NCBI RefSeq assembly: GCF_017743935.1 | Contig: NZ_JAGHRE010000002.1 | Coordinates: 186,001-250,000 of the forward strand | Direction: 5' to 3' | DNA: 64,000 nt | Source of the DNA: Tropicibacter sp. R16_0 | GTDB lineage: Bacteria; Pseudomonadota; Alphaproteobacteria; Rhodobacterales; Rhodobacteraceae | Shown here: piece by piece, positions 1 to 7,592 of the stretch | Layout: each line of letters starts with the position of its first letter | Numbering within the stretch: the stretch's first letter is position 1 | Notes under the pieces: model-generated | Told to the model about the DNA's origin: nothing | Seen by the model: the letters and a program-made list of their open reading frames with translations, nothing else | Databases searched by the model: none | Made by a program: the position numbers and the translations under genes

Positions 1-1
1 G

Positions 2-184
2 CATATGATTGCCGATGATGAGCTGATGACGGAATTGTCGGTGGCGACCAAGCTGGTGCCGACGCCGATGGTTCTGAACAAGCTCAAACAAGCCGGGCGC
101 GCGGCGGCTGACGGGTTTTTGTCGGCGCACAAGTCGGACTTGGGTCAGCGCAGCACCGTCGATCTGTCGGACATGTTCGGATAA
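2..184 (+). CDS. Patatin-like phospholipase, C-terminal end only
   Basis: This is the last 60 codons of a gene that begins before the window. The visible tail reads HMIADDELMTELSVATK, continues through a helix with LNKLKQAGR and ends STVDLSDMFG before a TAA stop. I recognise this as the C-terminus of the patatin-like (RssA-type) phospholipases common in Rhodobacterales, in which the last helices carry an A-D-x-F-L-x-x-H-K pattern. The catalytic Ser-Asp dyad would lie upstream and cannot be seen, so enzyme activity is an inference from family resemblance. The gene runs towards the DUF502 gene on the other strand. Confidence 0.6.
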   Translation, partial: HMIADDELMTELSVATKLVPTPMVLNKLKQAGRAAADGFLSAHKSDLGQRSTVDLSDMFG

Positions 185-285
185 AGCGTTCGGCCTTAAA
201 CCTGAGACACGCATTCCCTGCCACGCCTGCGGCGGTCTGGGGGCATTCGAGTCACATGTCGTTTGAAGTCAAAGGCCGAGCGCTT
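184..285. repeat. Long-range inverted repeat between convergent genes
   Basis: Positions 184-197 (AAGCGTTCGGCCTT) and 272-285 (AAGGCCGAGCGCTT) are complementary over 14 bases with one G-U type mismatch, separated by about 74 bases. It lies between two convergent genes, so it could act as a shared transcript end. There is no clean T-run, and the loop is long for a classic terminator. Confidence 0.35.
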
Positions 286-289
286 TGGA

Positions 290-973
290 TCACTCTTCGT
301 CAGGCGGTGACAGCGGGTCTTTGTCGTTGGGGTAAACCAGGCCTGCGGAAATCACCAGCTTGGCGGCATCTTCGATGCTCATGTCCAGATAGATGATATC
401 TTCTTCGGGGAAGAAGAGCAGAAAACCGGACGTCGGGTTGGGCGTGGTTGGGACGAAAACACTGACCAGGTTGCCACCCGTTTCAGCGCGATCCGCAACT
501 TCGCCCTTGGCATCGGTCGAGACGAACCCAATGGCCCATATCCCGCGGCGTGGGTATTGGATCAAGCAGGCCTTTTCAAAACTGCGCTCGGTCTGGGCAA
601 ATACCGTTTCCGAGATCTGCTTGATACCGGAATAGATCGAGCGCACGACCGGCATGCGATCCACCAGACCCTCAGCAAAATGGATCAGAGAGCGTCCGAT
701 CAGACCCTTTGCTATCCAACCCACGATGACGGTGAAGATCAGGAAGAAGATGACACCGACGCCGCGCAGGTTGATGCCGATGTATTCCTCGGGCTGGAAC
801 TGATGCGGAACGAGCGGCAAGACGAAGCTGTCAAACCAGCCCACAACCGTCCACAACAACCACAGGGTCAGCCCGACCGGTGCAATGACAACGATCCCCG
901 TCAGGAAAGAAGCACGCAACCCGGCAAACAGGCCGGGGCGGCGATGTGGTTCCTCGTCAAAGGGCGTGTTCAT
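290..973 (-). CDS. DUF502 family membrane protein
   Basis: This 227-residue protein has two hydrophobic spans, near residues 22-47 (FLTGIVVIAPVGLTLWLLW) and 72-93 (GVGVIFFLIFTVIVGWIAKG). A soluble domain follows with the family signature VDRMPVVRSIYSGIKQ and later SVFVPTTPNPTSGFLLFFP. These are hallmarks of DUF502, a widespread inner-membrane family without an assigned biochemical role. The C-terminal domain is predicted to be cytoplasmic or membrane-associated. The gene is transcribed alone, with psuG next upstream on the same strand but about 80 bases away. Length agrees with the family. The family call is firm; function is unknown. Confidence 0.85.
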   Translation of the reverse strand: MNTPFDEEPHRRPGLFAGLRASFLTGIVVIAPVGLTLWLLWTVVGWFDSFVLPLVPHQFQPEEYIGINLRGVGVIFFLIFTVIVGWIAKGLIGRSLIHFAEGLVDRMPVVRSIYSGIKQISETVFAQTERSFEKACLIQYPRRGIWAIGFVSTDAKGEVADRAETGGNLVSVFVPTTPNPTSGFLLFFPEEDIIYLDMSIEDAAKLVISAGLVYPNDKDPLSPPDEE

Positions 974-1052
974 TGAGTCGTCCGTCCGTTACGCCGCTGA
1001 ACCTATGCACGAATTGGCCCGCCGACAATGGGGCGGCGGGCCATTCTTGGTG

Positions 1053-1967
1053 TCACGAGGAAATCTTGATCAATTCCTGTGCAATGGATGCGGCAAGACG
1101 GGCATTGTTGCGCACAAGCGCGATGTTGGCGGTCAGCGAGCGGCCTTCGGTCAGTTCGAAGATGCGCTGCAACAAGTACGGGGTCACACCTTTGCCGGTG
1201 ATGCCATGTGTGTCGGCGTCCGCTTGGGCGGCCTCGATGATGGGCGTCAATTCTTCGGCCGGGATCTGGTCACTTGCGGGGATCGGGTTGGCCACAAGTT
1301 GGCCGCCGGGCAGGCCAAGGGCGCTGCGGGTGGCGTGGGCTTGCGCGATCTGGGCCGCGTCATCCATGCGCAGCGGGGCAGATAGAGGCGACTGCGCTGA
1401 CCAGAAGGCGGGAAAGGCTTCCTGTCCGTATGCGATGACCGGCACGCCGAGTGTCTCAAGAACCTCGAGTGTTTTGGGCACGTCGAGGATTGCCTTGGCT
1501 CCGGCGGCCACGACCGTGACGCGGGTTTGGGCCAATTCGTGCAGGTCGGCCGAGATGTCGAATGTGGTCTCGGCCCCTTTGTGAACGCCGCCGATACCGC
1601 CGGTGGCAAAAACCTCGATCCCGGCATATTGCGCCGCAATCATGGTGGCGGCGACTGTGGTGGCGCCGGTGCCGCCGGTGGCGATGCAGGCGGCCATGTC
1701 AGCGCGCGACAGTTTGGCGACGCTTTTGGCCTGACCCAGCGATTGCAGCTGATCAGCTTCCAGCCCCACGTGCAGCTTGCCGTCGATCACGGCAATGGTG
1801 GCCGGGGTGGCGCCTGCGTCGCGGATGTCCTGTTCCACCTGTGCCGCAACCTCGACGTTCTGGGGGTAGGGCATGCCGTGGGTGATGATGGTGCTTTCCA
1901 ATGCCACGATGGCGCGGCTCGCGTCTTTGGCAGCGCGGACTTCGGATGACAGAACAAGGTCGATCAC
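1053..1967 (-). CDS. psuG: Pseudouridine-5'-phosphate glycosidase
   Basis: This 304-residue enzyme splits pseudouridine 5'-phosphate into uracil and ribose 5-phosphate in the cytoplasm, the second step of pseudouridine catabolism. The N-terminal segment ALESTIITHGMPYPQN and the glycine-rich GGTGATTVAATM and ATGGIGGVH stretches are characteristic of the PsuG/indigoidine-synthase-A fold. The start is a GTG that overlaps the stop of the upstream kinase gene in a GTGA arrangement, so the two are translationally coupled. The pairing with a PfkB kinase supports the assignment strongly. Confidence 0.92.
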   Translation of the reverse strand: MIDLVLSSEVRAAKDASRAIVALESTIITHGMPYPQNVEVAAQVEQDIRDAGATPATIAVIDGKLHVGLEADQLQSLGQAKSVAKLSRADMAACIATGGTGATTVAATMIAAQYAGIEVFATGGIGGVHKGAETTFDISADLHELAQTRVTVVAAGAKAILDVPKTLEVLETLGVPVIAYGQEAFPAFWSAQSPLSAPLRMDDAAQIAQAHATRSALGLPGGQLVANPIPASDQIPAEELTPIIEAAQADADTHGITGKGVTPYLLQRIFELTEGRSLTANIALVRNNARLAASIAQELIKISS

Positions 1968-2857
1968 AGTGGGGTGTCTCCTGAAACATAAGTGGCCGCG
2001 GCTTGTAGCGCGCGGGCAAGGGCATCGGCGCGGGATGCGCCGCTGGCCTCGGCCGCGATATGGGCGGCCATGAAGGTGTCGCCGGCACCGGTCACGCGGG
2101 TGACCAGCACTTCGGGCGGGGTTTGACTGATCAGATCATCGGCATCTGCCTCGGTCGCGGCATTGCCGCCGTCGGTGACCAGCACACGCAGAGCGCCGCG
2201 GGCCAACAGGCCACGCGCGGCGCCGGCCGAGGTGTCGAATTGCGTCTGGCAGAGCAGCCCGGCCTCTTCGAGGTTCACATAGAGCGTGCCGCGGGCCGAA
2301 TTGACAAAGGGCAGCAACCGTTCAGCCTTGCCGGGCGAGGCGGGGGCGACGCGAAGGTCGGCGGCCGCAAAGGCTGGGCTATGTGCGATATCTTTGAGAA
2401 GGGCGGCCGTCAAATTGCCGTCCAGTGCCACAAGGCCGTCGAAAGGCGTATCAGGATCGCCAAGCGCGCCATCTTCGAGCGGTCCAAGAATTTTGGCGCC
2501 CGCCGCTTCCAACGAATGCGCATCGGCAATCGCGGCGATCAGACCGTTGGCCCCTTCGACCGCCATGTAGCGATCCGTTGGCAGATCGTCAGAGCGATAG
2601 ACCAGATTGGTCCGCATACCCATTTGCTGGCAGGCATTGATCAATTCGTCGCCTTCCGGATCGCGACCGATGGCGGTCAGCAGGGTCGGGGTCATGCCGA
2701 ACCGGGCCAGCGTCATGGCGATGTTCAGCGCCACGCCGCCGGGCAGACGGGTGATGCGGCCCGGCACGTCCGAGCCTTGGCGCATGTGGCTGGCGGATCG
2801 ACCGATGATGTCCCACAGGACCGATCCGATACACAGGATGTCTTTACGCTCTGTCAT
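1964..2857 (-). CDS. psuK: PfkB-family sugar kinase, probable pseudouridine kinase
   Basis: This 297-residue protein has the ribokinase/PfkB fold. It opens with DILCIGSVLWDIIGRSA, has the G-G-V-A-L-N motif (LPGGVALNIAM) near residue 40, and ends with the anion-hole signature VTGAGDTFMAAH, whose Asp is the catalytic base. It would phosphorylate pseudouridine to pseudouridine 5'-phosphate, the substrate of the PsuG encoded just downstream with a 4-base overlap. Substrate specificity is inferred from that gene pair, because PfkB sequences alone do not settle the substrate. No transporter for the nucleoside lies beside the pair. Confidence 0.85.
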   Translation of the reverse strand: MTERKDILCIGSVLWDIIGRSASHMRQGSDVPGRITRLPGGVALNIAMTLARFGMTPTLLTAIGRDPEGDELINACQQMGMRTNLVYRSDDLPTDRYMAVEGANGLIAAIADAHSLEAAGAKILGPLEDGALGDPDTPFDGLVALDGNLTAALLKDIAHSPAFAAADLRVAPASPGKAERLLPFVNSARGTLYVNLEEAGLLCQTQFDTSAGAARGLLARGALRVLVTDGGNAATEADADDLISQTPPEVLVTRVTGAGDTFMAAHIAAEASGASRADALARALQAAATYVSGDTPL

Positions 2858-2902
2858 TTGCTGTACATGCCGCAGCGGGCAGGGCAGCGCAAGAGTAGGG
2901 CG

Positions 2903-3706
2903 TCAGCGGTCCGGTACAAAGAATGTGAGCGCCGCCCAAAGCGTGTCCCAGACCGCTTCGCTGTCTTCGGGCGCAGAGCGCAGTACCACCGCATCCAGAA
3001 GATAAGTGTGGCCGGGGTGGGTAGGGATCATGGCCCGGCCCGCGTCATCGGTTTGCAGGGTTTTGATGTCGACATCCCCGCTCGGCGCGCGTTCGAAAAT
3101 GGTGATCTGCGTCTGGGTCAGAGGTTGATCCTGGTACCAGAGCTGCACCGGAAGCCCTTGCAACAGGTCGTCGATATAAGGGTTGGCGCCTGCCACGAAT
3201 TCGATTTCCATCCCGGTGACGAGATCTACGCCAGACCCATCACCGACGGCGATCAGCGATTTGGCGTATCGTGTGTAGCTTTCGTAGAATCCATCCTTGG
3301 GCAGGCCACGCGAAAGATGGCGAGACAGGACGTCTCCAAAACCCTTTTCGTCGACGAATGCCTGGAACTTGGACCACTCGTGATACTTGAGTGTCGATGG
3401 TTGGGTTTGGTGCACGATGACCAATAATCCGGGATCTTCAAACGCCGATTCCAGCGCGGGGATGTCCCCCATCCGACCCACGTAGGGTGCGACTTGCCCG
3501 CTCTGGTGCAGTTCGAAACGGGCGATGCGGGTGTCGAAAAACATCTGCGGGCTGCCCTCAAACCCTTGACCGATCACAAGATCGGCAATCAGGGGCATGC
3601 CGGTTTCAACTTGATATTTTTCTGGTTCAATCCAAAACTCGTGTCCAAGGGCCAGCCTTGGAAGGGGCAGGCAAAGGGCAATGACCAAGAGCAGACGGGG
3701 CAACAT
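2903..3706 (-). CDS. DUF4198 family exported protein
   Basis: I place the start at the ATG at 3706, giving 267 residues with a clean signal peptide (MLPRLLLVIALCLPLPRLALG, cleavage before HEFWIEP). The mature protein begins with the H-E-F-W-I-E-P motif of DUF4198, a periplasmic family often found next to metal transport genes. The frame stays open for 72 more codons upstream, but that part runs antisense through the HupE-like gene and does not look like protein. The start codon shares the palindrome CATG with the start of the divergent HupE/UreJ gene. A role with that gene in metal handling is an inference. Confidence 0.8.
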   Translation of the reverse strand: MLPRLLLVIALCLPLPRLALGHEFWIEPEKYQVETGMPLIADLVIGQGFEGSPQMFFDTRIARFELHQSGQVAPYVGRMGDIPALESAFEDPGLLVIVHQTQPSTLKYHEWSKFQAFVDEKGFGDVLSRHLSRGLPKDGFYESYTRYAKSLIAVGDGSGVDLVTGMEIEFVAGANPYIDDLLQGLPVQLWYQDQPLTQTQITIFERAPSGDVDIKTLQTDDAGRAMIPTHPGHTYLLDAVVLRSAPEDSEAVWDTLWAALTFFVPDR

Positions 3707-4850
3707 GCAAAAAACCTGTGTTGGGCTGATCCACAAGCTGCGACTCTCAGCGGTGCTGTCAAGCCTGTGGCTGCTGATCGCCGGGATCACCGGGGCCGCC
3801 GCACATGAGGTAACGCCCACCATCGGTGATCTGAGTGTCCAAGATGACCAGCTGCGGCTGGAGTTGCGCTTGAATGTCGAGGCGTTTGTGGCCGGGATCG
3901 ATCTGGACGGAATGGCAGACACGGATGCATCAGACCTGTCAGACCGCTACGACGAACTGCGCAAGATGGATTCGGTGACGCTCGAGCGTCTGGTGCGCGA
4001 GTTTGCGCCCATCTGGGCCGCCACGATCTGGGCCGAAGCCGGTGCGCCAATACTCTGGAGCTATGAGGGGATCAGCATTCCCGTGGTCGGCAATCCCGAT
4101 CTGCCACGCGCGTCCGAGCTGTTGCTGGTTGGGGATTTGCCCGAGGGTGCGCGCGCCGTGACCCTGACGTGGCCGGACGGGGCGGGCGCCTTGGTGTTGC
4201 GCCAACAGGGCGTTGAACAGCCCTATACCGGTTACTTGCAAGGCGGAGAGACCAGTCCACCGATCGCCCTGGACGGCGGCGCTGGTCGCAGCGGATGGGA
4301 GGCCTTTGTGGCCTATGTACCGGTGGGCTTTGATCACATTCTGCCACGCGGCACCGATCATATCCTGTTTGTTTTGGGGCTCTTTTTCCTCAGCGCGCGC
4401 TTGCGTCCGCTGTTGTGGCAGGTCACGGCCTTTACGCTGGCACATACCGTCACTCTGGCGCTCGGCACGCTGGAGGTGATCACCATCAGCCCAGCCATTG
4501 TCGAGCCGCTCATTGCGCTCTCCATCGTCTTTGTCGCGGTCGAGAACGTCTTTACCCGCGCGTTGAACCCCTGGCGGCCATTGGTGGTCTTTGGGTTCGG
4601 CCTGTTGCATGGGCTTGGCTTTGCTAGCGTTTTGGGCGAGTTCGGCCTGCCGCAGGATCAATTATTTGCCGCGCTTTTGGGATTCAACGTTGGCGTTGAG
4701 CTGGGTCAGTTGGCGGTCATCGCCGTCGCATTCCTGACCGTGGGTCTGTGGTTTCGCAACAAATATTGGTACCGAGGCCGGATCGCGATCCCGGCCTCGA
4801 TCGTCATTGCCCTGATAGGCGCCTATTGGTTTGTTGAACGGGTTGTTTAA
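3705..4850 (+). CDS. HupE/UreJ_2 family membrane protein
   Basis: From the ATG at 3705 the protein has 381 residues: a signal sequence (LWLLIAGITGAAAHEV), a periplasmic N-terminal half of about 190 residues, and a C-terminal half with about six membrane spans carrying the HupE/UreJ_2 signature (DHILPRGTDHILFVLGLFFL, then FGLLHGLGFASVL and FNVGVELGQLAVIAVA). Family members are proposed nickel or cobalt permeases. The His-rich membrane motifs fit metal binding, but the metal is not known here. An ATG 24 bases earlier (3681) is an alternative start, but it would lie inside the divergent DUF4198 gene. The 3' end overlaps the convergent thiE-like gene by four bases. Confidence 0.82.
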   Translation: MQKTCVGLIHKLRLSAVLSSLWLLIAGITGAAAHEVTPTIGDLSVQDDQLRLELRLNVEAFVAGIDLDGMADTDASDLSDRYDELRKMDSVTLERLVREFAPIWAATIWAEAGAPILWSYEGISIPVVGNPDLPRASELLLVGDLPEGARAVTLTWPDGAGALVLRQQGVEQPYTGYLQGGETSPPIALDGGAGRSGWEAFVAYVPVGFDHILPRGTDHILFVLGLFFLSARLRPLLWQVTAFTLAHTVTLALGTLEVITISPAIVEPLIALSIVFVAVENVFTRALNPWRPLVVFGFGLLHGLGFASVLGEFGLPQDQLFAALLGFNVGVELGQLAVIAVAFLTVGLWFRNKYWYRGRIAIPASIVIALIGAYWFVERVV

Positions 4851-5467
4851 CCCATCGCCGCGATGAGGGTCTTCAGAGCCGCAAGAGGGTCCTCGGCGCT
4901 CCAGATCTCGTCGCCGATGCCAAAGAAATCGGTGCAGGGGGTCAAGGTGCGGATCAGATCGGTCGTCAGGCCGCCTTCAGCCACGATCGGAACCTCGATC
5001 ATCTCGGACCACCACTGGAACAGATCGGTCTCGGCCACGGTGCCATCCCCCAAGGCCGACGCGCCCACGGGGCCAAAGCTCACGTAATCTACTCCGGCCT
5101 CACCTGCCGTCATCCCATCATGGCGCGACGTGCCACAAAAGCTGCCAACAATGGCGTCAGCGCCCAGTTCCTTGCGCGCGGCCCTAACGGATTTGGCGGC
5201 GTCGGTCAGGTGTACCCCATCCAGACCTAGGCGCTGCGCCATCAGCACGTGATCCGAGATGACGATGGCAACGTCACGAGCATGCGCGACCTCGCGTACC
5301 GCATCCGCCGCGCGGGCCACGTGATCCTCGTCGGTGCTGGCCAGCGACAGGCGCAAACAGGCAATCTCGGCCCCGTCAAGTACGCGGGCGAGCGTGTCGG
5401 GGTAGACATCAAGATCCAGGCTGGTTGGCGTGGAAAGATAGATCTGCGGCAGCTCGGGCGTGTCCAT
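4847..5467 (-). CDS. Thiamine phosphate synthase-like protein (ThiE/TenI fold)
   Basis: This 206-residue protein matches the TMP synthase/TenI barrel. It has the strand-loop pattern VAIVISDHVLMAQRLGLDGVHL, a phosphate-binding region YVSFGPVGASALGDG and a C-terminal VPIVAEGGLTTD loop. ThiE joins the pyrimidine and thiazole moieties into thiamine phosphate. The usual ThiE Lys/Arg and DD motifs are less clear here (DHVLMA, HLTDAAK), so it may be a TenI-like or specialised paralogue. No other thiamine gene lies nearby and no THI-box is evident upstream. Fold confidence is high; the exact reaction is moderate. Confidence 0.72.
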   Translation of the reverse strand: MDTPELPQIYLSTPTSLDLDVYPDTLARVLDGAEIACLRLSLASTDEDHVARAADAVREVAHARDVAIVISDHVLMAQRLGLDGVHLTDAAKSVRAARKELGADAIVGSFCGTSRHDGMTAGEAGVDYVSFGPVGASALGDGTVAETDLFQWWSEMIEVPIVAEGGLTTDLIRTLTPCTDFFGIGDEIWSAEDPLAALKTLIAAMG

Positions 5468-5633
5468 GGGCGTTGGTCCTTATCCGTGTTTGGCGCGGTT
5501 TAGCGGATTGCGCCACGGAAGGGAACTTTGAAGGAAACTTTATTGCCTGCATCTTGCCGCGAAAACAGCGCCGTCTCTTGCCCTGCGGCCCGCGCAGCAG
5601 TAGAGCAGGCTGGATTTTTCGAAAGGTGAGACA

Positions 5634-6380
5634 ATGCCAAGCGAGACCGCGCAGCCTTCATTCGTGCTGGTTCGGCCCCAGATGGGCGAAAACATCGGTG
5701 CCGCTGCGCGAGCGATGTGGAACTTTGGCCTGGACCGGATGCGCATTGTTGGTCCGCGTGATGGCTGGCCCAACCCAAAGGCGGTTGCGATGTCCAGCGG
5801 GGCGGGGCGGCTGCTGGACGAGGCGCAGATCTATGACGATCTGTCGGGTGCCTTGTCGGACCGGACCTTTGTGTTTGCCACAACCGCGCGGCCGCGTGAC
5901 CTGACCAAGCCGGTGTATAGCCCGGAACATGCGATGAAGATGGCCGCCGAAAAGGTTGCGGCAGGCGAACAGGTCGCCGTGCTCTTCGGTCCCGAACGGG
6001 CAGGTCTTGAAAACGACGACATTGCCAAGGCCAATGCCATCATCTCGGTCCCGGTGAACCCGGAATATGCCTCGTTGAACCTGGGCCAATGCGTGCTGCT
6101 GACGGCTTATGAGTGGATGCGGCAGGCAGGCGACGTGACCCATGTCTCGGACGAGCCGGGACACAAGGGCGATTGGGCCACGGGGACGGAAATCGAGAAA
6201 CTGGTCGAGCATTACGAGGAACGCCTGGATGAGGCGGGCTTCTTTTATCCTCCGGCCAAGGCGGACAACATGAAGCTGAACCTCCGCAACCTCTGGAGCC
6301 GGATGCGCCTGACCCGCGCAGACGTCCAGATGCTGCATGGGATCATGCGGCAAATGGTGCGCTGGAAAGAGCGCGGCTAA
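5634..6380 (+). CDS. tRNA/rRNA 2'-O-methyltransferase, TrmJ-like (SPOUT)
   Basis: This 248-residue SPOUT-class methyltransferase carries the three knot motifs: RPQMGENIGAAARAMWNFG near residues 14-32, AVLFGPERAGLENDDIA near 115-131, and SVPVNPEYASLNLGQCVLL near 137-155. These define the TrmH/TrmJ family, which 2'-O-methylates ribose in RNA. The C-terminal helical tail and length suit TrmJ, which acts on position 32 of tRNAs. The start has GGTGAG spaced correctly before ATG. It is followed after 60 bases by ctaA on the same strand. The exact RNA target is inferred. Confidence 0.85.
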   Translation: MPSETAQPSFVLVRPQMGENIGAAARAMWNFGLDRMRIVGPRDGWPNPKAVAMSSGAGRLLDEAQIYDDLSGALSDRTFVFATTARPRDLTKPVYSPEHAMKMAAEKVAAGEQVAVLFGPERAGLENDDIAKANAIISVPVNPEYASLNLGQCVLLTAYEWMRQAGDVTHVSDEPGHKGDWATGTEIEKLVEHYEERLDEAGFFYPPAKADNMKLNLRNLWSRMRLTRADVQMLHGIMRQMVRWKERG

Positions 6381-6440
6381 AGCTGGACGCCGCAGGGCCA
6401 CCGACATAGCTTGCCCCACAAGACAACACCCGAGGTAGCG

Positions 6441-7586
6441 ATGAGCCAGAAGCGCAATATCTTTGAAGAGGTCTCGGACGAGGCCCGTGACGAGCAGGCG
6501 GTGCAGCCCGGTATGATCGATCGGGGCCGCGGCGGCGCGCGCAAAGCGATCCGGGCGTGGCTGATGGTGCTCTTTGGTCTGGTCGTGGCGATGATCGTCG
6601 TGGGCGGTCTGACGCGGCTGACGGACAGTGGTTTGTCGATCACCGAATGGCGGCCCGTCACAGGTGCGATCCCGCCCATGTCCGAGGCCGACTGGCAATC
6701 GGAGTTCGACAAATACAAGCAGATCGACCAGTGGCGTATTCAGAACCAATGGATGGATCTGGCTGATTTCAAAGTGATTTACTGGTGGGAATGGGGCCAT
6801 CGTCAGTTGGGCCGCGTGATTGGCCTGATTTGGGCTGTTGGCTTTGTTGGGTTTATGGCCGCGCGCAAGATCCCAACCGGTTGGACCGGTCGGTTGTTCC
6901 TGATCGGCGCACTTGGCGGGCTGCAAGGTGCCATTGGCTGGTGGATGGTCGCCTCGGGCGTGACCCAGGGCGAAGGCATGACTTCGGTTGCGAGCTATCG
7001 CTTGGCGACGCATTTGGGGTTGGCTTTTGTAATCCTGGGCTTCATCGCCTGGTACGTCTACCTGCTGGGCCGGGATGAGCGGGACCTGATGCAGGCGCGG
7101 CGTGCAAAAGAAGCCAAGCAGTTCTCGCTGTCGACCGGGTTGATGCACTTTGCCTTCCTGCAGATCATCATCGGTGCCTTTGTTGCGGGCATCGATGCGG
7201 GGCGGTCTTATACCGATTGGCCGCTGATCGGCGGGCAGTTGTTGCCGCCGGACATGTCGGTGCTGGATCCCTGGTGGCGCAACCTGTTCGAAAGCCCGGG
7301 TCTGGTGCAGTTCATCCATCGCTGCGCGGGCTATCTGCTCTTTGTTTTTGGCGTCGTCGTCTGGCTGCGCGGGCGTCAGAGCGCCCATCCGCAGACGCGC
7401 TTTGCCTTTAACGCGGTGTTTGCGGCCCTGTCACTGCAGGTCGTTTTGGGCATCACCACCGTTGTTTACGCCGCGCCGTGGCACATTGCGATTGCGCATC
7501 AGCTGCTGGCCGTGATCCTGTGGGCGCTGATCCTGCGCGCCCGTTTCCTGAGCGCTTACCCAGTTGCAACTTCTGTTCGAGGATAA
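6441..7586 (+). CDS. ctaA: Heme A synthase (COX15/CtaA type 2)
   Basis: CtaA oxidises heme O to heme A for the aa3-type cytochrome oxidase in the inner membrane. The 381-residue protein has eight likely membrane spans in two repeated four-helix halves. Key motifs are GGLTRLTDSGLSITEWRPVTG, W-E-W-G-H-R-Q-L-G-R with its conserved Glu and His, a second half with MHFAFLQIIIGAFVAG, and QFIHRCAGY with another heme-ligand His. The ATG at 6441 follows GAGGTAGCG. An ATG at 6411 in frame would add ten residues unlike the family. The gene stands outside any oxidase cluster in view. Confidence 0.93.
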   Translation: MSQKRNIFEEVSDEARDEQAVQPGMIDRGRGGARKAIRAWLMVLFGLVVAMIVVGGLTRLTDSGLSITEWRPVTGAIPPMSEADWQSEFDKYKQIDQWRIQNQWMDLADFKVIYWWEWGHRQLGRVIGLIWAVGFVGFMAARKIPTGWTGRLFLIGALGGLQGAIGWWMVASGVTQGEGMTSVASYRLATHLGLAFVILGFIAWYVYLLGRDERDLMQARRAKEAKQFSLSTGLMHFAFLQIIIGAFVAGIDAGRSYTDWPLIGGQLLPPDMSVLDPWWRNLFESPGLVQFIHRCAGYLLFVFGVVVWLRGRQSAHPQTRFAFNAVFAALSLQVVLGITTVVYAAPWHIAIAHQLLAVILWALILRARFLSAYPVATSVRG

Positions 7587-7592
7587 TCCCAC

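Noticed and set aside
5468-5633. Possible THI-box riboswitch before the ThiE-like gene
   Set aside because: I see no conserved TPP riboswitch core (no CTGAGA with ACCTGA spacing) in the short upstream region.
5658-7388. A 576-codon open frame on the minus strand
   Set aside because: It is antisense to the TrmJ-like and ctaA genes, whose motifs are unmistakable; long antisense frames are common in high-GC DNA and this one has no domain pattern.
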